Shown piece after piece: positions 1-8,358 of a stretch of DNA of 64,000 bases. Every line of letters starts with the position of its first letter. Within the stretch, counting starts at the first letter, position 1. The DNA is from Antarcticimicrobium luteum (GTDB lineage Bacteria > Pseudomonadota > Alphaproteobacteria > Rhodobacterales > Rhodobacteraceae): NCBI RefSeq assembly GCF_004358185.1, contig NZ_SMUV01000072.1, positions 62,001 through 126,000 of the forward strand, in the 5' to 3' direction. The position numbers and the translations under genes are program-made. The notes beneath the pieces were generated by a model, which had not been told where the DNA came from, did not search any database, and was given only the letters and a program-made list of their open reading frames with translations.

Positions 1-126
1 CACGATGGTAAAGATACCGTCGGCGATCTCGGGCACCTCGCGCAGCGGCGGTTTGGCTGCGTCAGCCCCGGCGGGCAGCCCCAGCAGCAAGGTGACGGTG
101 AACAGAACGGCAGACAGATACGACAT
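1..126 (-). CDS. Secreted protein of the nuo operon, N-terminus only (DUF5333-like)
   Basis: Only the first 42 codons lie in the window; the gene continues past base 1. It starts at ATG 126-124 and encodes a signal peptide: a short N-region, the hydrophobic run AVLFTVTLLLGL, and a likely cleavage after AGADA. The mature start PPLREVPEIADGIFTIV resembles the small exported DUF5333 proteins that I recall sitting between nuoF and nuoG in Rhodobacteraceae. It follows the lipoprotein gene on the same strand with a 98-base gap, so it is probably part of the nuo transcript. Function is unknown. The family assignment is from memory of a short segment and is only moderately sure. Confidence 0.6.
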   Translation of the reverse strand, partial: MSYLSAVLFTVTLLLGLPAGADAAKPPLREVPEIADGIFTIV

Positions 127-224
127 GGCAAAACCCTCATTTGTGGAGGGATCAGCACAGGCCGCACTGGCGCCGTTATGCAATAACGGCCACCCGAACA
201 GGCGGGGATATGCCGCCGCCATGC

Positions 225-596
225 TCATGGTTTCAGGCAGGTCCCGCGAAAGGTCAGCGTATCGCGGTCGATCATCAGGGTGCCCGGATCGGTCTCGGGG
301 CCGATGTCCCAGTCGATCCGGGACGAGCCGTAATTCGTCACGCAGTACCGGACGCCGGCGTATTCCCCGGCCGCCCGCGCCCCCTTGAGCGATTGCGAGA
401 CGTTCTTCACCTCGACCGTGAACGCGGCGATCGACATCTTGCGGTCCGCCGGTTTCGCCTTGGTCCGGTATTGGTGACCGTCAAAGCGGAGCTGCTTGTC
501 CTTGTTGCCGGTGCAGCCGCCAAGCGTCAGCAGGCAGAGCGCGGCGCACACCGCCCCCTTCACCATGCCGCGATATGTCAGGTTGGCCCCCGTCAT
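225..596 (-). CDS. Small lipoprotein in the nuo operon, function unknown
   Basis: A protein of about 120 residues with a lipoprotein signal: a hydrophobic stretch around AVCAALCLLTLGGC ends in a lipobox (LGGC). The mature part is polar, without membrane segments, and contains two later cysteines (YCVTNYG and FRGTCLKP) that could form a disulfide. The start is uncertain. A GTG at 605 overlaps the nuoF stop codon, ATG 596 is used here, and ATG 566 would give the shortest signal peptide. It lies directly downstream of nuoF and is probably co-transcribed. I do not recognise a domain. A role in the periplasmic environment of complex I would be inference from position alone. Confidence 0.62.
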   Translation of the reverse strand: MTGANLTYRGMVKGAVCAALCLLTLGGCTGNKDKQLRFDGHQYRTKAKPADRKMSIAAFTVEVKNVSQSLKGARAAGEYAGVRYCVTNYGSSRIDWDIGPETDPGTLMIDRDTLTFRGTCLKP

Positions 597-601
597 GCCG
601 G

Positions 602-1897
602 TCACTCTGCCGCCATGGCGCCCATGCGCCCGGTTTTCTTGGCCTTGATGCGGTCCTCGATTTCCTCGCGGAAGTGACGGATCAGCCCCTGGATCGGCCA
701 GGCCGCCGCGTCGCCGAGCGCGCAGATGGTATGGCCCTCGACCTGCTTGGTGACCGACAGCAGCATGTCGATCTCTTCGACCTCAGCGTCGCCGGTGACC
801 AGACGATCCATCACCCGCATCATCCAGCCGGTGCCCTCGCGGCAGGGGGTGCACTGGCCGCAGCTCTCATGCTTGAAGAACTTGGACAGGCGCCAGACGG
901 CTTTGACCACATCGGTGTTCTGATCCATCACGATCATGCAGCCGGTGCCGAACGAGCTTTTGTTCTCGCGCATCCAGTCAAAGTCCATGATCGCGTCTTC
1001 CAGCGCGTCCTTGGGCAGCACCGGGCAGGAGGCGCCGCCAGGGATGATCGCCTTGAGGTTGTCCCATCCGCCGCGAATGCCGCCGCCGTGCCGTTCGATG
1101 ATCTCGCGCAGAGGCATCGACATCGCCTCTTCGAAGACGCAGGGATTGTTCACATGCCCGGTCAGCGCCATCAGCTTGGTGCCGTGGTTGTTCGGCCGCC
1201 CGAAGGAGCTGAACCACTCCGGCCCGCGCCGCAGGATGGTGGGGGCCACGGCGATGGATTCGACGTTGTTCACCGTGGTCGGGCAGCCATAAAGGCCCGC
1301 GCCGGCCGGGAACGGCGGCTTCATCCGCGGCATACCTTTCTTGCCCTCGAGGCTTTCCAGCAGCGCGGTTTCCTCGCCGCAGATATAGGCGCCGGCGCCG
1401 TGGTGCAGATAAAGGTCGAAATCCCAGCCCGACTTGGCGGCGTTCTTGCCCAGAAGTCCGGCGTCATAGGCCTCGTCGATGGCGGCCTGCAGCGCCTCGC
1501 GCTCGCGGATGTATTCGCCGCGGATATAGATATAGGCGGCGTGGGCATTCATCGCGAAACTGGCGATCAACGCCCCCTCGATCAGCGGATGCGGATCGTG
1601 GCGCATGATCTCGCGGTCCTTGCAGGTCGCGGGCTCGGATTCGTCGGCGTTGATCACCAGATAGGCCGGGCGACCGTCGCTTTCCTTCGGCATGAAGGAC
1701 CATTTCAGCCCGGTGGGAAAGCCGGCGCCGCCGCGTCCGCGCAGCCCCGAATCCTTCATCTGCTGGATTATCCAGTCGCGCCCGTTGGCAATGATCCCCG
1801 CGGTGCCGTCCCAGTGGCCTCGGGCCATGGCGCCTTTCAACGTGCGGTCATGCATCCCGTAAAGGTTGGTAAAGATCCGGTCCTGGTCCTTGAGCAT
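602..1897 (-). CDS. nuoF: NADH-quinone oxidoreductase subunit F (51 kDa NADH/FMN subunit)
   Basis: This is the NADH-oxidising subunit of complex I: it takes hydride from NADH to FMN and passes electrons to its 4Fe-4S centre. The 431 residues match the usual length. The glycine-rich [13 protein letters not shown] (residues 54-66) and [19 protein letters not shown] (about 167-185) form the FMN/NADH pocket. The 4Fe-4S ligands are visible as SCGQCTPC (C346, C349, C352) plus C392 in [10 protein letters not shown]. It acts in the peripheral arm on the cytoplasmic side together with NuoE. It lies between the DUF5337-type gene and the lipoprotein gene, all on the minus strand in the nuo operon. All key residues are present. 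Confidence 0.97.
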   Translation of the reverse strand: MLKDQDRIFTNLYGMHDRTLKGAMARGHWDGTAGIIANGRDWIIQQMKDSGLRGRGGAGFPTGLKWSFMPKESDGRPAYLVINADESEPATCKDREIMRHDPHPLIEGALIASFAMNAHAAYIYIRGEYIREREALQAAIDEAYDAGLLGKNAAKSGWDFDLYLHHGAGAYICGEETALLESLEGKKGMPRMKPPFPAGAGLYGCPTTVNNVESIAVAPTILRRGPEWFSSFGRPNNHGTKLMALTGHVNNPCVFEEAMSMPLREIIERHGGGIRGGWDNLKAIIPGGASCPVLPKDALEDAIMDFDWMRENKSSFGTGCMIVMDQNTDVVKAVWRLSKFFKHESCGQCTPCREGTGWMMRVMDRLVTGDAEVEEIDMLLSVTKQVEGHTICALGDAAAWPIQGLIRHFREEIEDRIKAKKTGRMGAMAAE

Positions 1898-1903
1898 GCG
1901 TAG

Positions 1904-2128
1904 CTACCCTTGGCTGTCCTGGCGCATCCGCCAGAGTTGATAGATGTTGACGAACGCCCAGAGAAAGGCCGCGATGGCGCCGAGATAGATCAGCATTTCG
2001 TATCGGATCGGCAGGCCGATCCTGTGCACGATCCAAGGCGCCAGCAGCGACAGCAGGCCCGCCACGGCGATTACCGCCGCGGTGATCCGCCCCTTTCGGG
2101 CCATGGCCTTGTCACGCTCGTTGCTCAT
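1904..2128 (-). CDS. Small two-helix membrane protein (DUF5337 type) between nuoE and nuoF
   Basis: A 74-residue protein with a charged N-terminus (MSNERDKAMARKGRI) and two predicted membrane helices, roughly residues 15-33 and 42-62, separated by a short polar turn (RIGLPIRYE). This architecture and its place between nuoE and nuoF match a small conserved family (DUF5337) that I associate with rhodobacterial nuo operons. It is not one of the 14 standard bacterial subunits. The gap to nuoF is 6 bases, implying co-transcription and probably coupled translation. An assembly or accessory-subunit role for complex I is inference. The gene is convincingly real because it fills the operon spacing and has coding-like composition. 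Confidence 0.82.
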   Translation of the reverse strand: MSNERDKAMARKGRITAAVIAVAGLLSLLAPWIVHRIGLPIRYEMLIYLGAIAAFLWAFVNIYQLWRMRQDSQG

Positions 2129-2172
2129 CGTTTTCCGTCATAGTCGCCGCCGCGCCGTCCGCGCGGCGATGG

Positions 2173-3279
2173 TCAATCGTAGATCTTGTCTTTTTTCGCC
2201 CGTTTGGCGAATTCGGTCTCTTCGCCCGCGGCAAGCTTTCCGGCTTGTTCGACCCAGCCGTCGCGGGTGATCCGGCCCTTGAACGTCAGCCGGTTGTCGA
2301 CCCAGGCAATCTCCGCCGGGCCCCAGGCCGCGATCTGGTCGAAATGGAAAAAGCCCAGCTCGTTCAGGGTCTGCTCCAGTTTCGGACCGACACCCTTCAG
2401 AAGCTTGAGGTCGTCCGCTCCACCCTCGCGGGCAGCAGTCAGAAGCTCGGGCTCGGCCTCTTCCGCCTCGGCCGCCGGTGCCGCTTTCGGAGCGGCGGCC
2501 GGTTTCGCGGCGGGCTTCGGCGCGGGCGCCTTTGCCTTGGCAGCGGGCGCAGCGGCCGGCTTTTCGGAAGATTTGCCCAGCCAGGGCGTCAGGATCGGTA
2601 CCTCGGTGCCGTCGATGCGCTTGACGGTATCGCCCAGCTCGACCGCGCGGGCGACGCTGGCGTTGTATTGGGTGCGGCCACTCTCGAATTCGGTCAGCGC
2701 CACCAGCCCGGATTCGGGCTCCGAGGAATAGCGTCCGTTCTGCGGGCCGGGCACCGGCACCTTGCCGGCGGCCAGTTCGTCGAGGATCACGGCGAACCGT
2801 TCGGCGGTCAGATCCTCATAGTAATCCTTGCCGATTTGGGCCATCGGCGCGTTGGCGCAGGCCCCCAGGCATTCGACCTCTTCCCAGGTGAACTTGCCGT
2901 CGGCGCTGAGCATATGCGGCTTGGGCGCGATCTTTTCACGGCACACGGCGATCAGATCCCCGGAGCCGCAGATCATGCAGGTGGTGGTGCCGCAGATCTG
3001 GATATTGGCGACCGAGCCGACCGGCTGCAGCTGGAACATGAAATAGAAGGAGGCGACCTCAAGCGCGCGGATATGCGCCATGCCCAGCATGTCGGCGACA
3101 TATTCGATCGCCGGTCGGGTCAGCCAGCCCTCCTGCTCCTGCGCGCGCCACAGCAGCGGGATGATCGCGCTGGCCTGACGGCCCTCGGGGTATTTGGTGA
3201 TCTGCGCTTCGGCCCAGGCCTGGTTGGCCGGGGTGAAGGCAAAACTGTCGGGCTGTTCGTGATGCAGGCGGCGGAGCAT
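2173..3279 (-). CDS. nuoE: NADH-quinone oxidoreductase subunit E (24 kDa) with C-terminal helix-hairpin-helix extension
   Basis: The first ~180 residues are a standard NuoE, a thioredoxin-fold protein binding the 2Fe-2S cluster next to NuoF. Ligands are C96, C101, C137 and C141 (CGTTTC and ECLGAC). The chosen ATG at 3279 gives [13 protein letters not shown], the normal NuoE start; upstream codons in frame are noise from nuoD antisense. Unusually the protein runs to 368 residues, about twice the size of E. coli NuoE. After an extra segment (about 181-237) comes an Ala/Pro/Lys-rich linker (about 239-275). It ends with a helix-hairpin-helix-like domain (about 285-352; [20 protein letters not shown]) resembling the domain appended to some alphaproteobacterial ribosomal L21 proteins. 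The role of the extension is unknown. Confidence 0.95.
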   Translation of the reverse strand: MLRRLHHEQPDSFAFTPANQAWAEAQITKYPEGRQASAIIPLLWRAQEQEGWLTRPAIEYVADMLGMAHIRALEVASFYFMFQLQPVGSVANIQICGTTTCMICGSGDLIAVCREKIAPKPHMLSADGKFTWEEVECLGACANAPMAQIGKDYYEDLTAERFAVILDELAAGKVPVPGPQNGRYSSEPESGLVALTEFESGRTQYNASVARAVELGDTVKRIDGTEVPILTPWLGKSSEKPAAAPAAKAKAPAPKPAAKPAAAPKAAPAAEAEEAEPELLTAAREGGADDLKLLKGVGPKLEQTLNELGFFHFDQIAAWGPAEIAWVDNRLTFKGRITRDGWVEQAGKLAAGEETEFAKRAKKDKIYD

Positions 3280-3304
3280 TATTTCGTCCCCTTGTGAGGG
3301 CCAC

Positions 3305-3347
3305 GCCGGCAGGAGCCTCCGGCGGGAGTATTTTGGCAGAGAAGAAG
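3305..3347 (+). repeat. Intergenic repeat, copy A (hairpin plus GAGTATTT element)
   Basis: The spacer between nuoD and nuoE holds a small GC hairpin (GCCGG at 3305-3309 pairing with CCGGC at 3319-3323). It is followed by GGGAGTATTTTGG and a purine-rich AGAGAAGAAG tail. The same order recurs at 8306-8350, 10321-10404 and 54604-54689. It appears to be a dispersed, non-coding element of operon spacers; function is unknown. Confidence 0.45.
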
Positions 3348-3367
3348 CGAGGTGGTCACGCAGGTCA

Positions 3368-4588
3368 TTACCGGTCGATCTCCCCGAACACGACATCCAT
3401 TGTGCCGATGATCGCGGCGACATCGGCCAGCTGGTGCCCCCTGGCGACATGGTCCATCGCCTGCAGGTGCAGATAGCCCGGCGCGCGCAGCTTGGCGCGA
3501 TAGGGTTTGTTGGACCCGTCCGCCACCAGATAGACACCGAATTCGCCCTTGGGCGCCTCGACGGCGGCATAGACTTCGCCCGCGGGCACGTGGAAGCCCT
3601 CGGTATAAAGCTTGAAGTGGTGGATCAGGCTTTCCATCGAGGTTTTCATGTCGCCGCGCTTGGGCGGAGTGATCTTGCCGCGGGCCAGGATGTCGCCCTG
3701 CCCCTCCGGCGCGCGCAGCTTTTCGATGGCCTGCTGGATGATCGAGACCGACTGGCGCATTTCTTCCATCCGCACCAGATAACGGTCGTAGCAATCGCCG
3801 TTCTTGCCGACCGGGATCTGGAACTCGAACTCGTCATAGCACTCATAGGGCTGCGAGCGCCGCAGATCCCAGGCCAGGCCCGAGCCGCGCACCATCACGC
3901 CGGAAAAGCCGTAGTCGAGGATCTCTTCTTCGGTCACCACGCCGATGTCGGCGTTGCGCTGCTTGAAGATGCGGTTTTCGGTCAGCAGCCCGTCGATATC
4001 GGCAAGTACGCTGGGAAACTCATGGCTCCAGGTCTCGATATCGTCGAGCAGCTCGGGCGGCAGATCCTGATGCACGCCGCCGGGCCGGAAATAGGCCGCG
4101 TGCAGGCGCGCGCCGCAGGCCCGCTCGTAGAAGATCATCAGCTTCTCGCGCTCTTCGAACCCCCAGAGCGGCGGGGTCAGCGCGCCCACGTCCATCGCCT
4201 GGGTGGTCACGTTGAGCAGGTGGTTCAGCACGCGGCCGATCTCGGAATAAAGCACCCGGATCAGCGAGGCGCGGCGCGGCACCTCGACGCCGGTCAACCT
4301 CTCGATAGCCAGGCACCAGGCGTGTTCTTGGTTCATCGGCGCCACGTAATCGAGCCGGTCGAAATAGGGCAGGTTCTGCAGGTAGGTGCGGCTTTCCATC
4401 AACTTTTCGGTGCCGCGGTGCAGCAGGCCGATATGTGGATCGCAGCGTTCGACGATCTCGCCGTCCAGCTCCAGAACCAGACGCAACACGCCGTGGGCCG
4501 CCGGGTGCTGCGGTCCGAAGTTGATGTTGAAGTTGCGGATCTTCTGTTCGCCGGTCAGGGCGTCGTCGAAGCCTTTGGAGCCGTCCAT
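3368..4588 (-). CDS. nuoD: NADH-quinone oxidoreductase subunit D (49 kDa)
   Basis: NuoD lines the quinone-binding cavity of complex I, at the junction of the peripheral and membrane arms, and interacts with NuoB and NuoC. The 406-residue length and the N-terminal GPQHPAAHG (H28 and H32), [16 protein letters not shown] and C-terminal [12 protein letters not shown] are family signatures. ATG 4588 is chosen because it gives [20 protein letters not shown], just before the conserved start. It also overlaps the stop of the small upstream ORF as TGATG, a translational-coupling arrangement. NuoC and NuoD are separate genes here, not fused as in E. coli. An 88-base spacer carrying a repeat separates it from nuoE. 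Confidence 0.97.
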   Translation of the reverse strand: MDGSKGFDDALTGEQKIRNFNINFGPQHPAAHGVLRLVLELDGEIVERCDPHIGLLHRGTEKLMESRTYLQNLPYFDRLDYVAPMNQEHAWCLAIERLTGVEVPRRASLIRVLYSEIGRVLNHLLNVTTQAMDVGALTPPLWGFEEREKLMIFYERACGARLHAAYFRPGGVHQDLPPELLDDIETWSHEFPSVLADIDGLLTENRIFKQRNADIGVVTEEEILDYGFSGVMVRGSGLAWDLRRSQPYECYDEFEFQIPVGKNGDCYDRYLVRMEEMRQSVSIIQQAIEKLRAPEGQGDILARGKITPPKRGDMKTSMESLIHHFKLYTEGFHVPAGEVYAAVEAPKGEFGVYLVADGSNKPYRAKLRAPGYLHLQAMDHVARGHQLADVAAIIGTMDVVFGEIDR

Positions 4589-4758
4589 CAGAGTTTCTCC
4601 AGCTCTTGCAGTTTCACCGCCATGACCCAGGCCAGGATCGGCACGGCGATCGGAATGACGCAGGCCAGTGCCCAGTATTTGTGGATGCCGAAATGCGGCA
4701 GCAGCTTCAGCATCGGGATCGCGGTGATCGCAAAGATCGCCCAGAACAGGAATTCCAT
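4588..4758 (-). CDS. Small membrane protein between nuoC and nuoD
   Basis: A 56-residue protein, [20 protein letters not shown]..., with two hydrophobic segments (about residues 2-18 and 28-46) and a charged C-terminus (KLQELEKL). Its ATG overlaps the nuoC stop and its stop overlaps the nuoD start, both as TGATG. It is therefore almost certainly translated by coupling within the nuo message. It matches no standard Nuo subunit and I do not recognise the family. The tight insertion between two subunits that normally adjoin (and are fused in enterics) suggests a complex I assembly or accessory function; that is inference. Confidence 0.78.
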   Translation of the reverse strand: MEFLFWAIFAITAIPMLKLLPHFGIHKYWALACVIPIAVPILAWVMAVKLQELEKL

Positions 4759-5363
4759 CACTTGGCCTCCGGCTTTTCGTCCCCCGGCAGGATATACTCG
4801 GCACCTTCCCACGGGCTCATGAAATCGAACTGGCGGTATTCCTGGACCAGGTTGACAGGTTCGTAGACGACGCGCTTTTCAACCTCGTCATAGCGAACCT
4901 CGGTATAACCGGTGGTCGGGAAATCCTTGCGAAGCGGATAGCCGCGAAACCCATAGTCGGTCAGAATCCGGCGCAGGTCGGGATGGCCCGAGAACAGGAT
5001 GCCGAACATGTCGAACACCTCGCGCTCGAACCAGTTGGCGCTGGGATGGATGCCGGTGATCGAGGGCACCATGTCCTCTTCGCGGATCGAGACGCGCAAG
5101 CGGATGCGCTGGTTCTGGTACATCGACAGCAGGTGATAGACCACGTCGAACCGTTTCGGCCGGTCGGGGTAGTCCACCGCAGTGATGTCGACCAGGGTCG
5201 AGAACTTGCAGGTCGAGTCGCTTTTCAGGAACTCGACGAACCCCAGAATGTTGGCCGGGGCCACGTCCACATTCAACTCGCCATGGCTGACATCCCAGCC
5301 CAGGACGCAATCGGCGCGCCGGATCTCGATATGCGTGCCCAGCTCGTTCAGTGTTTCGCTCAT
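4758..5363 (-). CDS. nuoC: NADH-quinone oxidoreductase subunit C (30 kDa)
   Basis: A 201-residue peripheral-arm subunit that docks NuoD and NuoB and helps form the connection to the membrane arm; it carries no cofactor. The signature region [20 protein letters not shown] (about residues 113-132), followed by [12 protein letters not shown], is fully conserved. It starts with [13 protein letters not shown] at 5363, 26 bases after the nuoB stop, and ends overlapping the next small ORF. Length is typical of stand-alone NuoC. The call is secure from sequence signature and operon position. Confidence 0.96.
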   Translation of the reverse strand: MSETLNELGTHIEIRRADCVLGWDVSHGELNVDVAPANILGFVEFLKSDSTCKFSTLVDITAVDYPDRPKRFDVVYHLLSMYQNQRIRLRVSIREEDMVPSITGIHPSANWFEREVFDMFGILFSGHPDLRRILTDYGFRGYPLRKDFPTTGYTEVRYDEVEKRVVYEPVNLVQEYRQFDFMSPWEGAEYILPGDEKPEAK

Positions 5364-5389
5364 CGTGCTCTCTCCAATCCTCGCGCGGG

Positions 5390-5923
5390 TCAGCGCACGA
5401 TCGTGCCGGTGCGGCGGATCTTGCGTTGCAGCTGCATCAGACCGTACAGCAGCGCCTCGGCCGTCGGCGGGCAGCCGGGCACATAGACGTCGACCGGCAC
5501 GATGCGGTCGCAGCCGCGCACCACCGAATAGCTGTAGTGATAATAGCCGCCGCCATTGGCGCAGGAGCCCATCGAGAGCACATAGCGCGGCTCGGGCATC
5601 TGGTCGTAGACCTTGCGCAGCGCCGGCGCCATCTTGTTGGTCAGCGTGCCGGCGACGATCATCAGGTCGGACTGGCGCGGAGAGGCACGCGGCGCGATGC
5701 CGAACCGCTCGGCGTCATAGCGCGGCATCGAGGTATGCATCATCTCGACCGCGCAGCAGGCCAGACCGAATGTCATCCAGTGCAGGCTGCCGGTGCGGGC
5801 CCAGTTGATGATGTCCTCGGTCGAGGTCAGCAGAAACCCCTTGTCCTGCAACTCGCGGTTCAGCGCCTGGGTGGCGACCTCCTTGTCGGCCCCGGCGGTG
5901 TTGACCCCTGCCATCACTCCCAT
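5390..5923 (-). CDS. nuoB: NADH-quinone oxidoreductase subunit B (20 kDa, N2 cluster)
   Basis: NuoB carries the N2 4Fe-4S cluster that delivers electrons to ubiquinone. The ligands are present: the adjacent pair in [10 protein letters not shown] (C56, C57), C121 in [13 protein letters not shown] and C151 in [12 protein letters not shown]. With ATG 5923 ([11 protein letters not shown]) it is 177 residues. An internal ATG at 5914 (MAGVNTAG), overlapping the nuoA stop as TGATG, is a realistic alternative start, and another in-frame ATG lies at 5944. The gene overlaps the nuoA 3' end slightly, consistent with translational coupling inside the operon. Confidence 0.96.
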   Translation of the reverse strand: MGVMAGVNTAGADKEVATQALNRELQDKGFLLTSTEDIINWARTGSLHWMTFGLACCAVEMMHTSMPRYDAERFGIAPRASPRQSDLMIVAGTLTNKMAPALRKVYDQMPEPRYVLSMGSCANGGGYYHYSYSVVRGCDRIVPVDVYVPGCPPTAEALLYGLMQLQRKIRRTGTIVR

Positions 5924-6279
5924 TCCAGCGCCCCCTTCTTCCATTCATAGGCAAAGCCCGCGGTCAGCACGGCGAGGAAGACCATCATCGACCAGAAGCT
6001 CAAGTCGCTGAGATCCTTGAAGCCGACGGCCCAGGGAAACAGCATGGCGATTTCCAGATCGAAGATGATGAACAGGATCGACACCAGGTAGAACCGGACA
6101 TCGAATTTCATCCGCGCATCGTCAAAGGCGTTGAAGCCGCATTCATAGGCGCTGACCTTTTCCGGGTCCGGGTTGCGGACCGCGAGAATGACCGCGGCGA
6201 GGATCAGAACCAGCCCAAGCCCGATGGCAACGGCCAGAAACACCAGAATCGGGAGGTATTCCCGCAACAGATCTTCCAC
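5914..6279 (-). CDS. nuoA: NADH-quinone oxidoreductase subunit A
   Basis: First gene of the nuo operon: a 121-residue membrane-arm subunit with three transmembrane helices (about residues 8-34, 65-85 and 92-112). The loop between the first two helices carries the conserved [20 protein letters not shown], which contacts the quinone channel near NuoB and NuoD. The start codon is GTG (6279-6277), supported by a good Shine-Dalgarno AGGAG at 6290-6286 with a 6-base spacing and no better ATG upstream. A probable promoter lies about 65-95 bases upstream. Confidence 0.96.
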   Translation of the reverse strand: MEDLLREYLPILVFLAVAIGLGLVLILAAVILAVRNPDPEKVSAYECGFNAFDDARMKFDVRFYLVSILFIIFDLEIAMLFPWAVGFKDLSDLSFWSMMVFLAVLTAGFAYEWKKGALEWE

Positions 6280-6632
6280 GAATGGCTCCTTTCCCGCGCG
6301 CGTTCGCAGGGCGCGCCGTCAATTGGCATGTTGACCTGCCGCCTCTCTACTCCCGCCGGTCCGAAGCGTCAACCGAGCCCGGGCCATTCCAGGGCGTTTG
6401 AATCGCCCCGTCGGGACAACTCGAATTTGTTGAATATGTTCAGCTTTTCGGGCTGATCGCCCCGAATGCCGCGACGCGGCGTCAGCCTGCCGCTGCGCAT
6501 GGTATGCAATTGCATTCAGCCGGCCGCGGCAGGGGCGGGTCACAGACCGAGGTGAGTCTTTTCTGTGACCGGCGGGATACGGCCAGGCGGCACAGGCCGC
6601 ACTGCCCCAGCCCGCGGCCGCCAGAGGGCCGG
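6280..6632. other. Non-coding spacer between the liu and nuo operons
   Basis: This 353-base stretch holds no convincing gene. On the minus strand it carries the ribosome binding site and probable promoter of nuoA. Further upstream there is a perfect 12-base palindrome ATGCAATTGCAT (6504-6515). There is also an inverted repeat with 9-base arms (GGTCACAGA at 6538-6546 and TCTGTGACC at 6562-6570) just after the end of liuC. The latter could form a transcription-ending hairpin for the leucine cluster but lacks a clear U-run. Short open frames here look like noise. Confidence 0.6.
6344..6372 (-). promoter_or_regulatory. Probable nuoA promoter (sigma-70 type)
   Basis: On the minus strand a -35 box TTGACG (6372-6367) is followed after exactly 17 bases by TAGAGA (6349-6344), a reasonable alphaproteobacterial -10. 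Transcription would begin near 6337, leaving a leader of roughly 57 bases before the nuoA GTG. This is pattern matching only. Confidence 0.45.
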
Positions 6633-7421
6633 TCAGGCGTCCTGCGCCCAGCCGGGCTTGCGCTTGTCGAAAAAGGCGGCGATGCCTTCGCTGGCCTCAT
6701 CGCCCTCCCAGCGGTCCACCAGCGCGCGGATGGTGTGGTCGATCACCGCCTCGTCGATGCGCGGCCCGAGCTCACGCGTGAGACGTTTCGCCGCCGCCAC
6801 CGCGCCCGGGGCGCAGGCGAGATAGGGGGCGACCTCGGCCTCGGCCGCCGCCATCAGATCCCCGGCCGGCACTGCGCGGGCCAGCAGACCCAGCTCCACC
6901 GCCTCGGCGGCATCGAACAGGCGCGCCGACATGAACACCCGCCGCGCCCGCGCCTCTCCCATGCGGGCGATGACATAGGGTCCGATGGTCGCCGGAATCA
7001 GCCCCAGCCGGGTCTCGGTCAGGCCCATCTTCAGATGATCCGCCCCCAGCGTCACATCGCAGACCGAGGCCAGCCCGACGCCACCGCCGAAGGCATTGCC
7101 CTGCAGCGCCCCGATCAGCGGTTTCGGCAGCGTATTCAGCGCCTGCAGCGCCAGCGCCAGCTTGCGCGCCTCGATGAACCGCGTCTCGGCATCGGCGGCC
7201 ATCTGGTCCTGCATCCAGCCCAGATCGCCCCCGGCGCAGAATGTCCGGCCCGCCCCGGTCAGGATCACCGCGCGCACCGCATCGTCGGCGCCCAGTTTCT
7301 GCGCCGCCTGGGTCAGCTCGGCGATCATGGTCGCCGACATGGCGTTGTGCTTCTCGACCCGGTTCAGCGTCAGCACCGCGACGCCGCGCGCATCGGTCTC
7401 GATGGTAATTGTCTCAAACAT
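6633..7421 (-). CDS. liuC: Methylglutaconyl-CoA hydratase (enoyl-CoA hydratase family)
   Basis: A 262-residue crotonase-fold enzyme. It shows the oxyanion-hole segments AGRTFCAGGDLGWM (about residues 56-69) and GNAFGGGVGLASVCD (about 108-122). In the leucine pathway this enzyme hydrates 3-methylglutaconyl-CoA to HMG-CoA, the step between methylcrotonyl-CoA carboxylase and HMG-CoA lyase. The specific substrate is assigned from context: it follows the lyase gene by 3 bases in a cluster with both carboxylase subunits and ivd. From sequence alone it could be another short-chain enoyl-CoA hydratase. It appears to be the last gene of the cluster. Confidence 0.88.
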   Translation of the reverse strand: MFETITIETDARGVAVLTLNRVEKHNAMSATMIAELTQAAQKLGADDAVRAVILTGAGRTFCAGGDLGWMQDQMAADAETRFIEARKLALALQALNTLPKPLIGALQGNAFGGGVGLASVCDVTLGADHLKMGLTETRLGLIPATIGPYVIARMGEARARRVFMSARLFDAAEAVELGLLARAVPAGDLMAAAEAEVAPYLACAPGAVAAAKRLTRELGPRIDEAVIDHTIRALVDRWEGDEASEGIAAFFDKRKPGWAQDA

Positions 7422-7424
7422 ATC

Positions 7425-8288
7425 TCAAACCCCCTCGCCCAGGCGCATCGCCCGCGCCATTTCTGCCGCCGCTTCGATCACCGAAAGATCGAGGCCGGTC
7501 TGATAACCACTGGCGGCCAGATGCGCGGCCACCCGCTCGGTCGCCACATTGCCCGCAGCGCCGGGCGCATAGGGACAGCCCCCCAGCCCCCCGACGGCGG
7601 CGTCGAACACCCGCAGCCCCAGCGCGAGCGAGGCGTCGATATTGGCCAGCGCCCGCCCCGCGGTGTCGTGATAATGCCCCGCCAGCCTCTCCGCCGGCAC
7701 CCGTTCGATCACCGCGCGCAGCATCGCGGAAATGCTTTCCGGCGTCCCCTGCCCGATGGTGTCGCCCAACGAAATCTCGTAGCAGCCCATCCCGAACAGG
7801 GTTTCGGCGACCCCGGCCACCTTCTCCGGCGGCGTCGGCCCGTCATAGGGGCAATCGGTCACGCAGGAGATATAGCCGCGCACCGGCATGCCGATCTCGC
7901 GCGCCGCGGCCATGATCGGCGCAAAGCGGGCGATGCTTTCCTCGATGGTGGCGTTGATATTGGCCTTCGAGAACCCCTCGGAGGCAGCCGCAAACACCGC
8001 CACCTCGTCGGCCTTGGCAGCCACAGCGTCCTGAAACCCGCGCATGTTCGGCGTCAGCGCGGCATAGCGCACGCCGGGCGCCCGGGTGATGCCGGCCAGC
8101 ACTTCGGCGCTGCCGGCCATCTGCGGCACCCATTTGGGGCTGACGAAACTGGCGCATTCGATGCGGGAAAACCCCGCCCGGCTCAGGCAGTCCACCAGAG
8201 CCACCTTCTCCGATACGGGAATCGGCCGTTTCTCGTTCTGCAACCCGTCGCGGGGTCCGACCTCGAAGATCTCTACCCGTTCGCCCAT
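7425..8288 (-). CDS. mvaB: Hydroxymethylglutaryl-CoA lyase
   Basis: Cleaves HMG-CoA into acetyl-CoA and acetoacetate, the last step of leucine degradation. The 287-residue TIM-barrel protein shows GPRDGLQNEK (residues 11-20, with the metal-binding D14), LGDTIGQGTP, the metal-binding HYHDTAGRAL, and the catalytic-cysteine loop GGLGGCPYAPGAAGN. ATG 8288 is chosen because it gives MGERVEIFEVGPRDG and has AAAGGGG a few bases upstream; an in-frame TTG at 8321 lies inside a repeat and is less likely. It is 3 bases from liuC and 70 bases from mccA. The name liuE is also used for this gene. Confidence 0.95.
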   Translation of the reverse strand: MGERVEIFEVGPRDGLQNEKRPIPVSEKVALVDCLSRAGFSRIECASFVSPKWVPQMAGSAEVLAGITRAPGVRYAALTPNMRGFQDAVAAKADEVAVFAAASEGFSKANINATIEESIARFAPIMAAAREIGMPVRGYISCVTDCPYDGPTPPEKVAGVAETLFGMGCYEISLGDTIGQGTPESISAMLRAVIERVPAERLAGHYHDTAGRALANIDASLALGLRVFDAAVGGLGGCPYAPGAAGNVATERVAAHLAASGYQTGLDLSVIEAAAEMARAMRLGEGV

Positions 8289-8305
8289 CACGCGCCCCTT
8301 TCCCG

Positions 8306-8350
8306 CTTCTTCTTTATCCAAATACTCAACGGCCGGCGGCCCGCCAGAGG
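8306..8350 (-). repeat. Intergenic repeat, copy B
   Basis: Read on the minus strand, a GC hairpin (GGCGGGCCGCC region, 8333-8350) precedes TTGAGTATTTGGATAAAGAAGAAG (split here as TTGAGTATTTGG then ATAAAGAAGAAG). This is the same order as copy A near 3305. It fills the spacer between mccA and mvaB and supplies part of the mvaB leader. Confidence 0.42.
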
Positions 8351-8358
8351 CGCGCCCC

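Noticed and set aside
575-1903. A 442-codon plus-strand frame opposite nuoF.
   Set aside because: nuoF is certain from its cofactor motifs; the opposite frame is composition-driven.
3280-3570. N-terminal extension of the nuoE frame by 97 codons.
   Set aside because: The extra codons are antisense-frame translation of the nuoD end and the spacer repeat; the family N-terminus begins at the ATG at 3279.
6504-6515. ATGCAATTGCAT perfect palindrome in the liu-nuo spacer.
   Set aside because: About 130 bases upstream of the probable nuo promoter and in no clear relation to a gene; noted in the spacer entry but not argued as an operator.
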